A stretch of DNA of 64,000 nucleotides from Paralithodes platypus (GCA_032716605.1 CM064502.1:54680368-54744367), one strand, 5' to 3'. Positions 1 to 10,516 are shown, counted from the stretch's first letter. Notes: a model not told the origin generated them from the letters alone. Program-made: numbers and translations.

Positions 1-6
1 AGTTAA

Positions 7-235
7 CCCTCTCCGACATATGACGCGATTTTGAGCCTATTGGGGATACTTTAACGCCTTTGTTACCATCAGGGGTATTTAGAAACCTTTAGTTTAGTTA
101 CTTCAACCTCTGCAGTTGTCTTTGAGTTAGCTGTGAGCAGAAAACTAATTTTGGAGAGGTAATTATAAGAGTGAGAGAACTCTTTATTTCTTATTGCTAA
201 TCTGGCAACCTCTGCGTCATAAATGCGTGAAAGGG
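7..235 (+). mobile_element. family D TTAA element, copy 1 (piggyBac-like MITE)
   Basis: The element is flanked by TTAA at 3-6 and 236-239 and begins CCCT and ends AGGG, the terminal pattern of piggyBac elements. The ends are imperfect inverted repeats. A second, nearly identical copy lies at 11195-11421, which fixes both boundaries. There is no coding capacity; the short frame across it is not supported. Confidence 0.8.
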
Positions 236-295
236 TTAATGTAAAAAACCTAGACAGAGTTTGTAACAAGTGTTCAGACTCCACTTTATATAATC

Positions 296-340
296 CATAA
301 CAACAACAACAACAATAACAACAACAATAACAAAAACAAT
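296..340. repeat. AAC-rich microsatellite
   Basis: Imperfect AAC/AAT trinucleotide run directly before the family F element. Confidence 0.85.
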
Positions 341-342
341 AA

Positions 343-908
343 CTATAGTCTGTTTCTTTTCAACTGACGGTAAATTGCCAAGTTTCCAACAAAGCCTTCT
401 CAATAATTTTGGAAGATTTGGTAGTGAAATACGGTGCCAATGTTATGAATTTGGTCTGAATATTTTGCAGAGACATACAGTAGTAGTTTCATATATTTCC
501 AATTAAGTATCGAGACATTAGCTGTTAATAAGGGGAGATTTCCACTTGAGGGATGTTTTTCTGGACCCCTTTCTCCCTCATGTGTAGATCTATTGCTTTT
601 GAGATTTGAATACGTTCGCCCCATTAGTTTGGCGATTTTAAGAACTTTCGCCCCATTTCTGTCGATTTTAAGATCTTTCGTTCCAATTAGGTGTCAATTT
701 TTTCCTGGCGAGCGATAGCGAGCCTGTAATTTAAGGGGAACCGGCCTTTGGCCGGGACATTTTTCTACCGAAAAATGTACAAATTTATCTTGAAAGGGGT
801 TCTAGGGGGTGTAAATTTGTTTAGCTTGATAGAGGTCTAGGGAACAAACTAAATACCTCCCCTTAAGGGATTCAATTTATCGTCAGCTGAAAAGAAATAG
901 ACTATAAG
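343..908 (+). mobile_element. family F inverted-repeat element, split by an A copy
   Basis: The left end (ACTATAGTCTGTTTCTTTTC) is inverted at 876-908, giving terminal repeats of about 38 bp. The related copy at 43073-43296 lacks the insertion, so the A element at 532-862 is a later arrival within F. A TATAGTC end flanked by TA would fit a Tc1/mariner-type MITE, but the target duplication is not certain. Confidence 0.7.
532..862 (+). mobile_element. family A copy 1
   Basis: Full-length copy inserted in the F element. The right TTAA is at 863-866; the left flank reads TTAATAA at 525-531. The three core hairpins are intact. Confidence 0.88.
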
Positions 909-1090
909 TTCAGTTTATTGCTCATCTCCTCCTAGCATAAAATCACCTTTATACAAGTCCTTCCTAGGCTAAATAAAATCGCTTGGTAGTAGATATGCAA
1001 TATTTTAACACAAATCTGCAGCACTGGATTGAAATGGTTAATTAATGTTTTGCCCATCGGAATTAGACAGAATAGTCCTTAGTGGATTAA

Positions 1091-1434
1091 GGGTGATATA
1101 GTCTACTTATATACAGTATATATATATATATATATAATTAGTTTCCTCGCTAGGCCTCCATCAAGCTTATACCCCCCCCCCCCCCCTAAGATCCCCCTTC
1201 GAGATAAATTTGTACATTTCTTGGTAGAAAATGTCCCGGCCTTTCTCCTAAAATTACATGCTCGCTATCGCTCGCATGGAAAACATCGACAGCTAAATGG
1301 CACGAAAGGTCTTAATATTGAGAAAGAAATGGGATGAAAGGTCTTAAAATCGCCAAACTAATGGAACGAACGTCTCATAACTAATGGGGCTAGACATGAG
1401 GGAGAGGGGGGTCCAGAAAACCCCTATTCCCCTC
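1091..1434 (-). mobile_element. family A copy 2
   Basis: TTAA at 1087-1090 and 1435-1438. A TA microsatellite and a poly-C run sit inside the right-end half. The CCGGCC hairpin is damaged. Confidence 0.8.
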
Positions 1435-1458
1435 TTAAAATAGTTGAGCGGTAGTTAA

Positions 1459-1786
1459 GGGGAGGTATTTAGTTTGTTCCTTACGTTTTCATCAAGCTTA
1501 AATTTACACCCCCTAGACCCCCTTTCAAGATAAATTTGTACATTTTTCGGTAGAAAAATGTCCCGGCCAGAGGCCGGTTGCTCTTAAATTACAGGCTCGC
1601 TATCGCTCGCCAGGAAAAAATCGACACCTTAATGGCACGAAAGGTCTTAAAATTGACAGAAATGGGGCAAAATGTCTTAAAATGTCAAAAATACTAGGGC
1701 GAACGTCTTAAAATCTCAAAAGCAATGGGGCTAAACATGAGGGAGAAACGGGTCCAGAAAGAAATCCCTCAAGTGGAAATCTCCCC
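1459..1786 (-). mobile_element. family A copy 3
   Basis: Complete copy with TTAA at 1455-1458 and 1787-1790, only about 20 bp from copy 2 and in the same orientation. Confidence 0.9.
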
Positions 1787-1904
1787 TTAATAAATCAAAC
1801 TAAGTCGTTATTGGGTGGCAGGGCGCTATAAGCAGCTTGCGAAGTCAGAGGTATTATAGTGACTCTCACATCCGCTCCCACCACATCCACCACCAACAAC
1901 AACA

Positions 1905-3450
1905 ACAGCAGGTGGTAGTGGTGGAGGAGGATGAGGACAAAGTGAAGGTGGTGGTGGTGGTGGAGAACAAAGTGGTGGTGGTGGTGTAGGAGGAAGAAAA
2001 CAAAGTGGAGGTGGTGGTGGTTGTGGTGAAGGAGGAAGGAGAGGACAAAGTGGTGGTGGTGGTGTAGGAGGAGTGGTGGTTGTGGTGAAGGAGGAAGGAG
2101 AGGACAAAGTGGTGGTGGTGGTGTAGGAGGAAGAAAACAAAGTGGAGGTGGTGGTGGTTGTGAAGGAGGAAGGAGAGGACATAGTGGTGGTGGTGGTGTA
2201 GGAGGAAGAAAACAAAGTGGAGGTGGTGGTGGTTGTGGTGAAGGAGGAAGGAGAGGACAAAGTGGTGGTGGTTGTGGTGAAGGAGGAAGGAGAGGACAAA
2301 GTGGTGGTGGTGGTGGTGGTGACGGAGGAAGAGGTCAAAGTGGTGGTGGTGGTGACGGAGAAAGAGGACAAAGTGGTGGTGGTGGTGGTGCTGACGGAGG
2401 AAGAGGACAAAGTGGTGGTGGAAGGAGAGGCCAAGGTTGTGGTGGTGGTGGTGAAGGAGGGAGAAGAGGAGAAAGTGGTGGTGGTGGTGGTGAAGGAGGG
2501 AGGAGAGGACAAAGTGGTGGTGGTGGTGGTGAAGGAGGGAGAAGACAAAGTGGAGGTGGTGGTGGTGAAGGAGGAAGAAGACAAAGTGGTGGAGGTGATG
2601 AAGGAGGGAGAAGACAAAGTGGAGGTGGTGGTGGTGGTGAAGGAGGAAGAAGACAAAGTGGAGGTGGTGGTGGTGGTGACGGAGGGAGAAGACAAAGTGG
2701 AGGTGGTGGTGGTGGTGAAGGAGGGAGAAGACAAAGTGGAGGTGGTGGTGAAGGAGGGAGAAGACAAAGTGGTGGAGGTGGTGGTGGTGGTGAAGGAGGG
2801 AGAAGAGGCCAAAGTGGTGGTGGTGGTGAAGGAGGAAGGAGAGGACAAAGTGGTGGTGAAGGAGGAAGGAGAGGACAAAGTGGTGGTGGTGGTGAAGGAG
2901 GAAGAAGAGGACAAAGTGGTGGTGGTGGTGAATAAAGAAGAACTGGAAAGTATACGATAATGAAAGAGACACAGAAGGTGGATAAGATGGATTTACGAGA
3001 GTAGGAGGTGGAAGAGGAGGGAACGGAAGTGAAATAGAAAATGGTTTGTGAATAAATAAAACAAAAATTGTGAAATGGAATGTAGTGGAGGTGAAAGAGG
3101 AAGAGAAAGGTGGAGAAGGAAGCGAAGGTGGAAGAGGAGGTGTCAGGGGATTATAAAGAGTAGGTGGAACAGGAAAACACAAATAAATGGGGCATGTGTC
3201 AGAGTATATAGATAGATAGATCGATAGATAGATATAAAGAGGATTATAATGGTGAAGGAGGAGGTGAATATGAAAGAGAAAGAGAAATGTAGAGGAGGAG
3301 GAGGTGAAGATGAAAGAGGAAGAGAAATGTAAGGTGGTGGAGGTGAAAGAGGAGGAAGAGAAACGTGGAGGAGGAGGTGGTGAAGGTGAAAGAGGAAGAG
3401 AAATGTGAAGTGGTGGTGGTGGTGGTGGAGGTGAAAGAGGAGGAGGAGGA
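1905..3450. repeat. GGT/GGA-rich tandem array
   Basis: Long array of GGTGGTGGT blocks alternating with GAAGGAGGAAGAAGACAAAG, drifting to GA-rich sequence after 2950. Several long frames are open in it on both strands, giving Ser/Thr/Pro, His/Phe or Val/Glu-rich polymers. That is the expected by-product of a low-complexity repeat and not evidence for a protein. Confidence 0.92.
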
Positions 3451-4067
3451 GCAGCACAGCGACACCCTATCGAGCCCCCCCAGAACCTCGGAACATATTC
3501 CCTTGCCGGTTTTGCCTCCAGGGATAAAAACCGGGCGGGCCTCGGGGGCAGAAAATGGGAGTTTCGTGTAAGTTGTCAGCGCGGGCCCAGACACCCGGGA
3601 GAGGACCCCACTACCCCAGCCCTTCCCACTATACTTCGTCGGCTTTCCACTGGGTTTCGTTCGCCGGTCTCGGGGTACGGGGTGCGGGGATTAGGCGGTC
3701 GGTGTGAGAGAGCTCTTCGATGAGATTTGGAGTGATTGAGCAAAATTAAGTGAAGAAATGTTGGGTATTCGAATATCAGACTCCGCCATGAGCTAGGGAC
3801 GGAAGGGCCTATCCCGAGCACCCACTACCCGCTGGTGATCCCTATTGCATGTTATCCTTCAATCTAATTTGCCGTATTAAGGCGCTAAATAAGCGCTGGA
3901 TGTGATTTCGCAGGTGCTCAATAAAGCTCTCTGGGACCACAAGCGGCCTTGCTCAAAGACGTAAGCAAGCCTTCCCACCCGCGGTCGTATTAAACCCTAG
4001 CCAGTCCGTTTGTAAGACCCAAGGCTCTGGTGTGGACTATCATTGATTAGTCCACACTGCCTGATAC
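3451..4067. other. CpG-rich unique stretch, no gene recognised
   Basis: GC- and CpG-rich sequence unlike the surrounding repeats, without the TTAA cores. A GT-containing splice-donor-like GTAAGT occurs near 3568. No long conserved frame is visible. It could be a promoter-proximal or untranslated region, or old repeat sequence. Confidence 0.35.
4031..4056. other. perfect hairpin
   Basis: TGTGGACTA at 4031-4039 pairs with TAGTCCACA at 4048-4056 around an 8-base loop. Function unknown; too small to call a terminator or transposon. Confidence 0.6.
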
Positions 4068-4080
4068 TGCTGGGCCGATC

Positions 4081-4290
4081 CACAGTCACTTCCTAAAATG
4101 ACCACTTCGCCTCGCAGTCACTTCGTAAAATGACCACTTCGCCTGCCTCGCAGTCACTTCGTAAAATGACCACTTCGCCTCGCAGTCACTTCATAAAATG
4201 ACCACTTCGCCTCGCAATCACTTCACCTGGCAATCGCTTCCCTTCGCAATCATTTCGTTTCACCGTCACTTTGCTCTGTGACCACTTGGT
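4081..4290. repeat. about 32-bp tandem repeat (CAGTCACTTCG unit)
   Basis: Four to five good units containing AAAATGACCACTTCGCCTCG, then decaying units to about 4290. A short piece of this repeat, including the GATCCACAGTCACTTC start, reappears inside the A element at 9271-9728. Confidence 0.85.
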
Positions 4291-4293
4291 AAC

Positions 4294-4470
4294 TGTGTTG
4301 GTGGTCTAGTGGTTTAGGTGCTTATGTTCTGGGTGTGGTGTCCCGAGTTGGAATCCCGGGAGGACCATATGCTTTCGTTAGTTTATTCAAGTGCATTGGG
4401 GTTTGTAATTGATGATTAATGTTAAGAACGGGGTGTTACTTAATCAACTGTTCCCCCTGTCACGCGCAAA
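4294..4470 (+). mobile_element. tRNA-derived SINE, family S1 copy 1
   Basis: A-box-like TGGTCTAGTGG at 4302-4312 and B-box-like AGTTGGAATCC near 4346 have tRNA spacing and are followed by a shared body (CATTGGGGTTTGTAAT). The same body occurs at 21474-21563 and, reversed, at 54486-54650, so it is a dispersed SINE and not a tRNA gene. Confidence 0.75.
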
Positions 4471-4611
4471 AAACAAAACACAAAAAATAATGCAATGCCG
4501 AAAAAAAATATCTATCAATGATTTATTTACGACGAACTATGAATGAAATCCTTTGAAATACGTTAATATATATTAATGTTTTGTACAAAGGTGATATGCT
4601 AATATGGCACT

Positions 4612-5727
4612 GTTATGATTGTGAGGTGAAATATGTTATGATTGTGAGGTGAAATATGTTATGATTGTGAGGTGAAATATGTTATGATTGTGAGGTGAAA
4701 TGTTATGATTGTGAGGTGAAATATGTTATGATTGTGAGGTGAAATATGATTGTGAGGTGAAATATGTTATGATTGTGAGGTGAAATACGTTATGATTGTG
4801 AGGTGAAATACGTTATGATTGTGAGGTGAAATATGTTATGATTGTGAGGTGAAATATGTTATGATTGTGAGGTGAAATATGTTATGATTGTGAGGTGAAA
4901 TATGTTATGATTGTGAGGTGAAATATGTTATGATTGTGAGGTGAAATACGTTATGATTGTGAGGTGAAATATGTTATGATTGTGAGGTGAAATATGTTAT
5001 GATTGTGAGGTGAAATATGTTATGATTGTGAGGTGAAATATGTTATGATTGTGAGGTGAAATGTGTTATGATTGTGAGGTGAAATGTGTTATGATTGTGA
5101 GGTGAAATACGTTATGATTGTGAGGTGAAATGTGTTATGATTGTGAGGTGAAATGTGTTATGGTTGTGAGGTGAAATATGTTATGATTGTAAGGTGAAAT
5201 ATGTTATGATTGTGAGGTGAAATGTGTTATGATTGTGAGGTGAAATGTGTTATGATTGTGAGGTGAAATATGTTATGATTGTGAGGTGAAATATGTTATG
5301 ATTGTGAGGTGAAATATGTTATGATTGTGAGGTGAAATATGTTATGATTGTGAGGTGAAATATGTTATGATTGTGAGGTGAAATGTGTTATGATTGTGAG
5401 GTGAAATATGTTATGATTGTGAGGTGAAATATATGATTGTGAGGTGAAATATGTTATGATTGTAAGGTGAAATATGTTATGATTGTGAGGTGAAATATGT
5501 TATGATTGTGAGGTGAAATGTGTTATGATTGTGAGGTGAAATATGTTATGATTGTGAGGTGAAATATGTTATGATTGTGAGGTGAAATATGTTATGATTG
5601 TGAGGTGAAATATGTTATGATGGTAAGGTGAAATATGTTATGATTGTGAGGTGAAATGTGTTATGATTGTGAGGTGAAATGTGGTATGATTGTGAGGTGA
5701 AATATGTTATGATTGTGAGGTGAAATA
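4612..5727. repeat. 23-bp satellite, about 48 units
   Basis: Head-to-tail units containing ATTGTGAGGTGAAAT, very uniform. Variation is concentrated in the four bases joining units (TATG, TACG or TGTG). A few units are shortened. The homogeneity suggests recent amplification. Confidence 0.97.
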
Positions 5728-5769
5728 TTGGAGAGGCAAAATGACCTGTTCCTACTGTTGCTGCTACTA

Positions 5770-5875
5770 CTTCAAGAGAGAGAAGGGGAGAGGGGAGGCG
5801 AGGAAAGATTGGAGGGGGGGACGGGGGGGGGGCAAAGAAAAATGGGAGGAGGGAGGGGGGTGGGGGGGCTACTAC
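5770..5875. repeat. purine-rich low-complexity stretch
   Basis: GA/GGGG-rich tract between the satellite and the LINE. The frames across it are low complexity. Confidence 0.8.
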
Positions 5876-5992
5876 AGATGTCGAAACCTCTGTGCCTGTG
5901 TCGGACAAGTAAAGAACAAATGTAAGACCAACTGCGAGGTATATATGTGACGGCGCCAAAGTTGTAGCCCGGGTCTGCTTCATAGATATTTT

Positions 5993-5994
5993 AT

Positions 5995-6057
<63 letters not shown>
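5993..6057. repeat. (TC)n microsatellite
   Basis: Dinucleotide run immediately upstream of the LINE. The LINE 3' end is also followed by (CT)n, so the element is bracketed by the same simple repeat. Confidence 0.95.
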
Positions 6058-6059
6058 GC

Positions 6060-6746
6060 GCACAATCAGTAACATCCAACTCTAATACTCTTAAGGTGTT
6101 TTATGTAAATGCTCGTAGCATACGCAATACATTTTCAGATCTAGAGGAAATCGTGTTTACAGAACATTATGATATAATCGGCATTACAGAATCTTGGTTA
6201 AATACGGAAGACAGAGACTTTTTAGCCGAATATACGCTTCCTGGTTATACAATGTTTGAGAAAAGTCGGATCAATAGAAATGGAGGAGTTCTGTTTTTTA
6301 TAAAGGAAAGTCTTAATGCCGTCTTAATGTCAAAACCTCAAATTGCGAATATAGACATATCTTACGTACTATTAAATAATAAACGAGGAACTAAAATAAC
6401 ACTAGCTTTATTATACAGACCCCCATCTCAATCAGTGCAAACTGACAGTGAAATTTATGAACAAATTGCAGAAATAACTAACATACAAGATACCGTAATT
6501 CTTGGCGATTTCAACTTACCCGTGACTAAATGGGGCGATATTCTTACTTCACACTCTGGACACGACCTCTATGCTAACTTGCAAGAGAGTTCACTTTTTC
6601 AATTTGTACAATCTCCGACCCGTGGTAATAATGTGCTTGACCTTGTACTCGCAACAAAAGAAGAATTAATAGAGAATTTGAATGTTGGTGATGAATTCAG
6701 TAACAGCGGACCATCGTACGATAACTTTCACTTTAAAGTTTACTAG
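6060..6746 (+). pseudogene. LINE-1A endonuclease domain, frameshifted at its end
   Basis: AP-like endonuclease of non-LTR retrotransposons, which nicks the target DNA to prime reverse transcription. Visible motifs in order are FYVNARS (metal-binding Asn), the glutamate of ITESWLN, LLYRPPS, GDFNLP at about 6504-6521 and VLDLVLA. The frame is open upstream of the first GTG into the TC repeat, so the true start is missing. The final catalytic S-D-H motif is not read in this frame: Asp-His codons are present at 6709-6714 in the frame that continues into the reverse transcriptase. This indicates a single extra base, most simply a G near 6708-6709. Confidence 0.87.
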
Positions 6747-6807
6747 TAACAAATCAAATAGCAGCATTGAGAAAGTCCCTAATTTCAAGAAAGCAAATTT
6801 TCATTAA

Positions 6808-8892
6808 CTTAAATCAAAGCTTAAAGAAACTGACTGGAGCTTTCTGACTAACAATAACGACATAAATACATCTTGGGAGTGTTTCACAACCACTTACCTT
6901 AAGGCAGTGCAAGACTGCATACCATCGAAAATACGGCGTCCAGGCCATAATGATAAGCCCAAATGGTGGAATACAGATATTTCAGACTGTCTGCTTGCTA
7001 AAAAATTTGCTAATGATAGATTAAAATCCTCACAAAATGACGAAGAACGGGTGAAATTTGTAGAGCTACGACGCAAAGCCAAAAAGTTAATTAAGCAAAG
7101 TAAAAAGACCCTGGAGTTACATGTTGCGAATCAAAGTAATACAAACCCGAAAGAATTCTATAGTTATATCAGAAAGAAAAAAGTAGTTACTTCAACTGTT
7201 GGACCGTTAGTCGATGAAAATGGAGAATACACCAAAGACGAAGTACAAATGAGTAATGCCCTCAATACCTTCTTTGCATCAGTTTTTACAACCGAAGAAC
7301 TCAGTGATATCCCTACACCATCGCCGATTCAGATTGATAATTCAGATATTCTAAGCAATATCACCGTTACAGAGAGAGAAGTATTGAATTGTTTAGATAA
7401 ACTCAAGGTAAATAAAACGCCTGGACCTGATACAATCTCACCTAGAGTTCTAAAGGAAGCTAAGGATGAGCTCTCCAAACCACTGACATTGCTATTCAAT
7501 GAATCCTTGCAGTCTGGGACTATGCCTGATCAGTGGAAGCTAGCCAACGTAACACCGATATTCAAAAAAGGCAGCAAATCCCTACCCAGTAACTATCGTC
7601 CAATTAGCTTAATCTCAATTGTATGTAAAATGCTAGAAACGGTCATAAGAGACAGACTCGTAAATCACTTAGAGGCAAATAACTTACTTAAAGATACTCA
7701 ACACGGCTTTCGTAAAAAACGTTCCTGTTTAACAAACCTCTTAGACTTCTTCCACGATATCCTCAACCTCTACGATGAGAGTAAAGCTGTAGATATTATA
7801 TACCTTGATTTTCAAAAGGCCTTTGACAAAGTTCCCCACAAACGTTTACTGCTAAAACTAAAAGCGCATGGAATACAAGACGGTGAGTTGAAATGGATAG
7901 AAAATTGGCTCAGCGACAGAAAGCAAAGCGTAGTCATAAACGGTAAGGCATCTAAATGGACCAATGTAAGTAGCGGGGTACCCCAGGGATCGGTACTAGG
8001 ACCAATTCTCTTTCTAATTTACATCAACGACATAGATGAGGGTCTCACCTGTACAATCTCAAAATTTGCTGACGATACAAAAATTGCAAATAGCGTACTC
8101 TCAAACGAACAAGTTGACGATATGCAACACAATCTAGATAAATTGTCATGTTGGGCCCAAATTTGGCAAATGAGTTTCAATGCGGATAAATGTAAAGTAC
8201 TACATATCGGATACCTAAATGAGAAAGCAAACTATTCGATGAATGGCACTCAGCTTAAGAATGTAAACAGAGAAACCGATCTGGGAGTAACAATATCGAG
8301 TAACCTAAAACCGAGTCAACAATGTTCAGAAGTTGTTAAGAAGGCAAACAAAATAATTGGCTTTATAGGCAGGTCATTTGAGCATAAATCCAAAGAAGTT
8401 ATCCTAACCCTTTACAATTCCTTAGTCCGCCCTCTTCTGGAATACTGCGTTCAATCCTGGTGCCCTTATTACCAAAAAGATATAAACAAGCTAGAACGAG
8501 TGCAACTTAGAGTTACCAAAATGATACCTAGCCTAAAGAACAAACCATACGAAGAGCGTCTTAGAGAATTAAATCTATTTCCGTTAACCCAGCGCAGATT
8601 AAGAGGTGACTTAATTCAAGTGTTCAAAATCATCAAAGGCATCGACAATATGAACTGTAGTAAGTACTTCACTATCGACCAATCTAATTACACGCGGGGA
8701 AACGGTTGCAAAATTATTGGTAAATCTTTTAACTCACACGAATCTAAGAATTTCTTCTTCAATCGAGTTGTCAACTTGTGGAATGGGCTTCCCCGAGACG
8801 TTATAGACTGCAGCACCGTTGATTCATTTAAACTCCGCCTAGACAAATATCTCTCATCAAACCCGCGACTGACTGCGTTTGTAAATGAATAA
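6808..8892 (+). CDS. LINE-1A reverse transcriptase (intact frame after one stop)
   Basis: RNA-directed DNA polymerase of a CR1/jockey-group LINE, copying element RNA at a nicked target. In-frame TAA at 6805-6807 interrupts the linker; from 6808 the frame is open for 694 codons. The first ATG is at 7249 and the commonly predicted start at 6907 is a GTG. Motifs: NYRPISL, QHGFRKKRS, DFQKAFDKVPH near 7807, SGVPQGSVLGP near 7972-8001, catalytic FADD at 8065-8076, then the LGVTISSNL and ERLRELNLFPL C-terminal blocks. No zinc knuckle or RNase H domain is seen. It ends TAA at 8890-8892. All polymerase motifs are intact, but expression as one protein would fail because of the upstream lesions. Confidence 0.92.
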   Translation, partial: LKSKLKETDWSFLTNNNDINTSWECFTTTYLKAVQDCIPSKIRRPGHNDKPKWWNTDISDCLLAKKFANDRLKSSQNDEERVKFVELRRKAKKLIKQSKKTLELHVANQSNTNPKEFYSYIRKKKVVTSTVGPLVDENGEYTKDEVQMSNALNTFFASVFTTEELSDIPTPSPIQIDNSDILSNITVTEREVLNCLDKLKVNKTPGPDTISPRVLKEAKDELSKPLTLLFNESLQSGTMPDQWKLANVTPIFKKGSKSLPSNYRPISLISIVCKMLETVIRDRLVNHLEANNLLKDTQHGFRKKRSCLTNLLDFFHDILNLYDESKAVDIIYLDFQKAFDKVPHKRLLLKLKAHGIQDGELKWIENWLSDRKQSVVINGKASKWTNVSSGVPQGSVLGPILFLIYINDIDEGLTCTISKFADDTKIANSVLSNEQVDDMQHNLDKLSCWAQIWQMSFNADKCKVLHIGYLNEKANYSMNGTQLKNVNRETDLGVTISSNLKPSQQCSEVVKKANKIIGFIGRSFEHKSKEVILTLYNSLVRPLLEYCVQSWCPYYQKDINKLERVQLRVTKMIPSLKNKPYEERLRELNLFPLTQRRLRGDLIQVFKIIKGIDNMNCSKYFTIDQSNYTRGNGCKIIGKSFNSHESKNFFFNRVVNLWNGLPRDVIDCSTVDSFKLRLDKYLSSNPRLTAFVNE

Positions 8893-9108
8893 CTTTATTT
8901 TATCCCCCCCTCAGTTACTAACCCATCTGTCCCCTACTAACTTCCTAATCCTGCCACGGACATTAGTTCTAGGGCAGTAGTTCCCTTTCCAATGTTCCCT
9001 TACCCACTCTAAACCACTGTTTGGACACTTGATCCTCAGTGTTTTGGAGGACAAGCAGCCTAGAAGGGTCACTAGACCTGTTGTTGCTTGATTTCCTTTG
9101 TACTCCTT

Positions 9109-9112
<4 letters not shown>

Positions 9113-9162
<50 letters not shown>
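9113..9162. repeat. (CT)n microsatellite at LINE 3' end
   Basis: Directly continues the LINE tail TTTGTACTCC...GTACTCTCT. Confidence 0.95.
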
Positions 9163-9166
<4 letters not shown>

Positions 9167-9270
9167 ATGTATCAGCCCCCTCCCCTCTGTTTCTAAATTG
9201 TATTCCACTAACTCTAATTGTCTGTGGGTAGAGAGAGGGAGAGAGAGTTTTGTGGTCTGGGTCTGCTTGA

Positions 9271-9728
9271 GGGGATAGTGGCTCATGTTGTGTTGGTCTA
9301 TTCATTTGTTTATACATTTATTTTTAGTTTCCTCGCTAGACCTCCATCAAGCTTAGAAAAACACCCCCTAGAACCCCCCCCCCCCATTCAAATAAATGTG
9401 TACTGCTGGGACGATCCACAGTCACTTCGCCTCGCAAGCACTTCCCTTCACAATCACTCCCTAGACCCCCTTTCAAGATAAATTTGTACATTTTTTGGTA
9501 GAAAAATGGCCCAGCCTAAGGCCGGTTTCTCTTAAAATTACAGGCTCGCTTTCGCTCGCCAGGAAAAAAATCGACACCTAAATGGCACGAAATGTCTTAA
9601 AATTGACAACGAAATGGGGCGAAAGGTGTTAAAATCGACAAACTAATGGGTCGAACTTCTTAAAATCTGAAAACTAATGGGGCTAAACACGAGGGAGAAA
9701 GGGGTCCAGAAAAACGACCCATCTCCCC
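9271..9728 (-). mobile_element. family A copy 4, enlarged by an internal insert
   Basis: Left flank TTGA at 9267-9270, right TTAA at 9729-9732. About 55 bp of the 4081-type repeat sits at 9404-9458. It is flanked by two versions of the same A segment (9366-9403 and 9459-9489), so the insert arrived with a roughly 30-bp duplication. Confidence 0.85.
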
Positions 9729-9732
9729 TTAA

Positions 9733-10049
9733 CAGTCATTATATATTCTGCGGGATGGTTTGGCACAGTTGCCTTCAGTATTAGGACACGTTTCTTCATT
9801 AATTTAAACACCATATGAGGAGGAGCACTTTATTGACAACGTTTCGCAGATAGCTTCTTCAGGTCACTAACAGACACACGTTTCTCGGATCTGTTAGTAA
9901 GCACCATTTCTACCTAGCCTCCGCTCCGAGATTCAGCAGCGCAGTAATAGCCAACAGAGACCATTACCCATTATCTTGCTCAAGGGAGACGGTATCAACC
10001 AGGCATAGTGAACAAAAAACCTTCGTTTCAGCAGGCGCGAACGGTGGAC
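9733..10049. other. non-coding stretch with a dispersed repeat piece
   Basis: No gene seen. Positions 9816-9852 (GAGGAGGAGCACTTTATTG followed by ACAACGTTTCGCAG) recur at 45505-45540, indicating an old interspersed repeat. Confidence 0.5.
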
Positions 10050-10135
10050 TCTTGGGCTCGCTTCCGCTCGCCAGGAAAAAATCGACACCTAAATGACATT
10101 AAAGGTCTTAATATTGGCAAACAAAAAATGGGCTG
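10050..10135 (-). mobile_element. family A copy 5, fragment
   Basis: Only the GGCTCGCTTCCGCTCGCC hairpin arm and the first module (GACACCTAAATGAC) remain. Both termini are missing. Confidence 0.7.
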
Positions 10136-10217
10136 CCCGGTTCCCCATTTTCCACGAGTCACGTCCAAGAGTAAGCCAAAAAGGAGAAAACGCGATTTTT
10201 GCATATATTCTTAATTT

Positions 10218-10516
10218 TTCTAGTTTCCTCCCTAGACCTCCATCATATTTAAAAAAAAACATCCATTAGATCCCCCTTCTAGATTAATTTGTACATTTTT
10301 CGGTAGAAAATTTTCCCGGCCTGAGGCCGATTCTTCCAAAATTACAGGCTCACTATCGTTCGCCAGGGAAAAAATCGACACCTAAATAGCACCATAGGTC
10401 TAAATATTGACGACGAAATGGGCCGAAAGGTCTTAAAATCGACTAACTAATGGGGCAAACATCCTAACATCTGAACACTAATGGGGCTAAACAGGAGGGA
10501 GAAAGTGGTTCAGAAA
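10218..10516 (-). mobile_element. family A copy 6, diverged
   Basis: The order from CTAGACCTCCATCA to the GAGGGAGAAAG block is complete, but terminal CTCCCC and TTAA are not recognisable on the right. Confidence 0.75.

Larger units (their letters stand above)
6058..9112 (+). mobile_element. LINE-1A: near-complete CR1/jockey-group non-LTR retrotransposon
   Basis: The element carries an apurinic-type endonuclease region, a reverse transcriptase and a 3' untranslated region of about 220 bp ending TTTGTACTCC before a (CT)n run. It starts abruptly at the first endonuclease motif, so it is probably 5'-truncated and lacks any ORF1. The 3' UTR is found again, reversed, at 42206-42852 and as short tails at 35146-35236 and about 34375-34425. 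It is the best-preserved retroelement here but carries one frameshift and one stop, so this copy is unlikely to be autonomous. Confidence 0.9.

Noticed and set aside
1826..3182. Long minus-strand frames rich in Ser/Thr/Pro or His/Phe and a plus-strand Val/Glu frame
   Set aside because: All are translations of one GGT/GGA array in different frames; no non-repetitive domain or start context.
4081..4290. CRISPR-like array
   Set aside because: Repeats are contiguous without unique spacers and the genome is eukaryotic.
4612..5727. CRISPR or coding repeat
   Set aside because: 23-bp units are head to tail without spacers; a satellite.
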